Shown here: positions 63,196-64,000 of the stretch, one piece after another | Numbering within the stretch: position 1 is the stretch's first letter | Layout: each line of letters opens with the position of its first letter | Assembly (NCBI GenBank): GCA_947491025.1 | Contig: CANLIC010000009.1 | Coordinates: forward strand, 1 to 64,000 | Direction of reading: 5' to 3' | DNA length: 64,000 nucleotides | Origin: Myxococcales bacterium | GTDB lineage: Bacteria; Myxococcota_A; UBA9042 | The notes under the pieces: generated by a model | What the model saw: the letters and a program-made list of their open reading frames with translations, nothing else | Databases searched by the model: none | Told to the model about the DNA's origin: nothing | Made by a program: the position numbers and the translations under genes

Positions 63196-63869
63196 CGGGC
63201 ACCTCCGCCGCGCACGATCAGCCGCTGCCAGCCGAGCTTGAGCACGGCGTAGTCGGCGCTGCGTGCCAAAGCGCGCTCGGGATCGAACTCGACGACGGCG
63301 TCCTCGGCCGTCAGCTTGCGCAGGACGATCGTGGCCCAGGCCTGATCGCCGACCTTGGCGCCTTGCAGGGCGGCGGCGTTGCTGCCGCTGGAGCGAACGC
63401 GGGTGCCGCCGAGCAACACGCGGGGCCCGACGATGACCGCCATCGTGCGAGGCTCCCACGACGTGTCGCCGAGCACCGGGTGGCCGTGAACGGCCTCAAT
63501 TGCCAGCAGAGCCGGATCGACGCGGACGTGGGCCGCGACGCCGAAGAGGTCCGGTATGTCGCGCAGGCCGACCTGCACTTGCAGCCGGTCATCCTCGATC
63601 GACAGGACGGAGAGGGTGACGCGCGGGCCAGCGTCTGGCCCCTCGACAGTGGCGGAGATCGCGCTAGACCCGGTGCCCAGGTCGTCCGCTGCCGAGCCTT
63701 GGCCGTCGGGACCGGCGCTGACGTCGAGCGTAGCAGCGCCAGCGGCAGACGGTGGGGCGGCGACGAGCTGATCCTCAGTGCAGGCGGCGGCACACAGCGC
63801 AGAACACAACGCGACGGACAGCCATGCCTTGATGGAGAGGCGACCACGGCGGAGCGCTCGCTGGTGCAT
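63192..63869 (-). CDS. Cohesin-like lipoprotein
   Basis: 225 aa from the ATG at 63869; a TTG 24 nt upstream is possible. Signal peptide with lipobox ending at Cys30. A linker (30-80) leads to a cohesin-like domain (about 83-220): VTLSVLSIEDDRLQVQVGL, then FGVAAHVRVDPALLAIEAV and late AWATIVLRKL and VEFDPERAL strands, as in cohesins that bind dockerins. Its stop overlaps the ATG of the dockerin-bearing peptidase by 4 bp. This suggests a surface lipoprotein that holds the peptidase. The cohesin call rests on strand pattern, not on strong identity. It begins 131 bp before the window end, where I see no other feature. Confidence 0.7.
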   Translation of the reverse strand: MHQRALRRGRLSIKAWLSVALCSALCAAACTEDQLVAAPPSAAGAATLDVSAGPDGQGSAADDLGTGSSAISATVEGPDAGPRVTLSVLSIEDDRLQVQVGLRDIPDLFGVAAHVRVDPALLAIEAVHGHPVLGDTSWEPRTMAVIVGPRVLLGGTRVRSSGSNAAALQGAKVGDQAWATIVLRKLTAEDAVVEFDPERALARSADYAVLKLGWQRLIVRGGGAR

Positions 63870-64000
63870 GGGCCGTGTCCGCTTCGAGTTCAATGCCTTG
63901 CCTCCATCGCCGCGACACCCGGCGGGTCCGCGCGGGCGCGAGAGGATAGTGGAATGGCCGTCGAAGGCCAGCGAAATCGGCAGCAGGGGCGAGCGGCCTC

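Overview
The window is very GC-rich and densely coded, with many ATGA/GTGA gene overlaps. The gene set points to a myxobacterium-like Gram-negative organism (Myxococcota or a close delta-proteobacterial relative): a bacterial mevalonate operon, many cysteine-rich lipoproteins behind Asp/Gly-rich linkers, MopE-type repeats, FHA and Ser/Thr-kinase signalling proteins, and a contractile-injection locus. This placement is inferred from gene content only; there is no rRNA gene here.

Layout. 0-5 kb: a pair of REP-like hairpins, an alpha/beta hydrolase, a divergent large lipoprotein with a caspase/CHAT-like core, and a sugar nucleotidyltransferase. 5.2-26.3 kb, all on the minus strand: an extracellular contractile injection system (eCIS)-type locus read from about 26.3 kb down to 5.2 kb. 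Its order is DUF4255 cap protein, sheath 2, tail-assembly protein, DUF6760-like small protein, sheath 1, tube, a 1454-aa Ala-rich repeat protein, LysM protein, gpD/VgrG-like hub, small zinc-ribbon protein, gp25, baseplate J-like protein, PASTA-tail protein I fusion, a 518-aa unknown, an FHA protein and a VWA-like/FHA membrane protein. No AAA+ ATPase or PAAR tip protein is visible. 26.8-31.5 kb: a MopE-repeat lipoprotein ending in a somatomedin-B-like module, then surE-apt. 31.7-36 kb: a Ser/Thr kinase, tRNA-Asp and tRNA-Val, a Cys-rich lipoprotein and a small unknown protein. 36-41.4 kb: moeA, a Cys-rich lipoprotein, ndk, sucD and sucC. 41.6-46.8 kb: a YihY-type membrane protein, a PTPS-III-like pterin enzyme overlapping a DUF2723 membrane glycosyltransferase-like gene, and a winged-helix-like unknown. 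46.9-53.1 kb: a compact isoprenoid operon of IPP isomerase type 2, mevalonate kinase, diphosphomevalonate decarboxylase, a phosphomevalonate kinase-polyprenyl synthase fusion and a metallo-beta-lactamase-fold protein. 53.3-64 kb: an FHA-GAF-adenylate cyclase, a membrane metalloprotease-like protein, a MerB-like protein, rpsT, a lipoprotein, rimO, and an overlapping pair of an M1-type peptidase with a dockerin and a lipoprotein with a cohesin-like domain.

How genes work together. The eCIS genes would build a contractile sheath-tube particle; its FHA proteins could read threonine phosphorylation. The isoprenoid operon would turn mevalonate into IPP/DMAPP and then prenyl diphosphates, with the last two kinds of step on one polypeptide. 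The cohesin/dockerin pair suggests a peptidase docked to a cell-surface lipoprotein. The most notable points are the eCIS with its odd components, the start-codon-less gene in the -1 frame of the tail-assembly gene, the kinase-prenyltransferase fusion, and the cohesin-dockerin pair.
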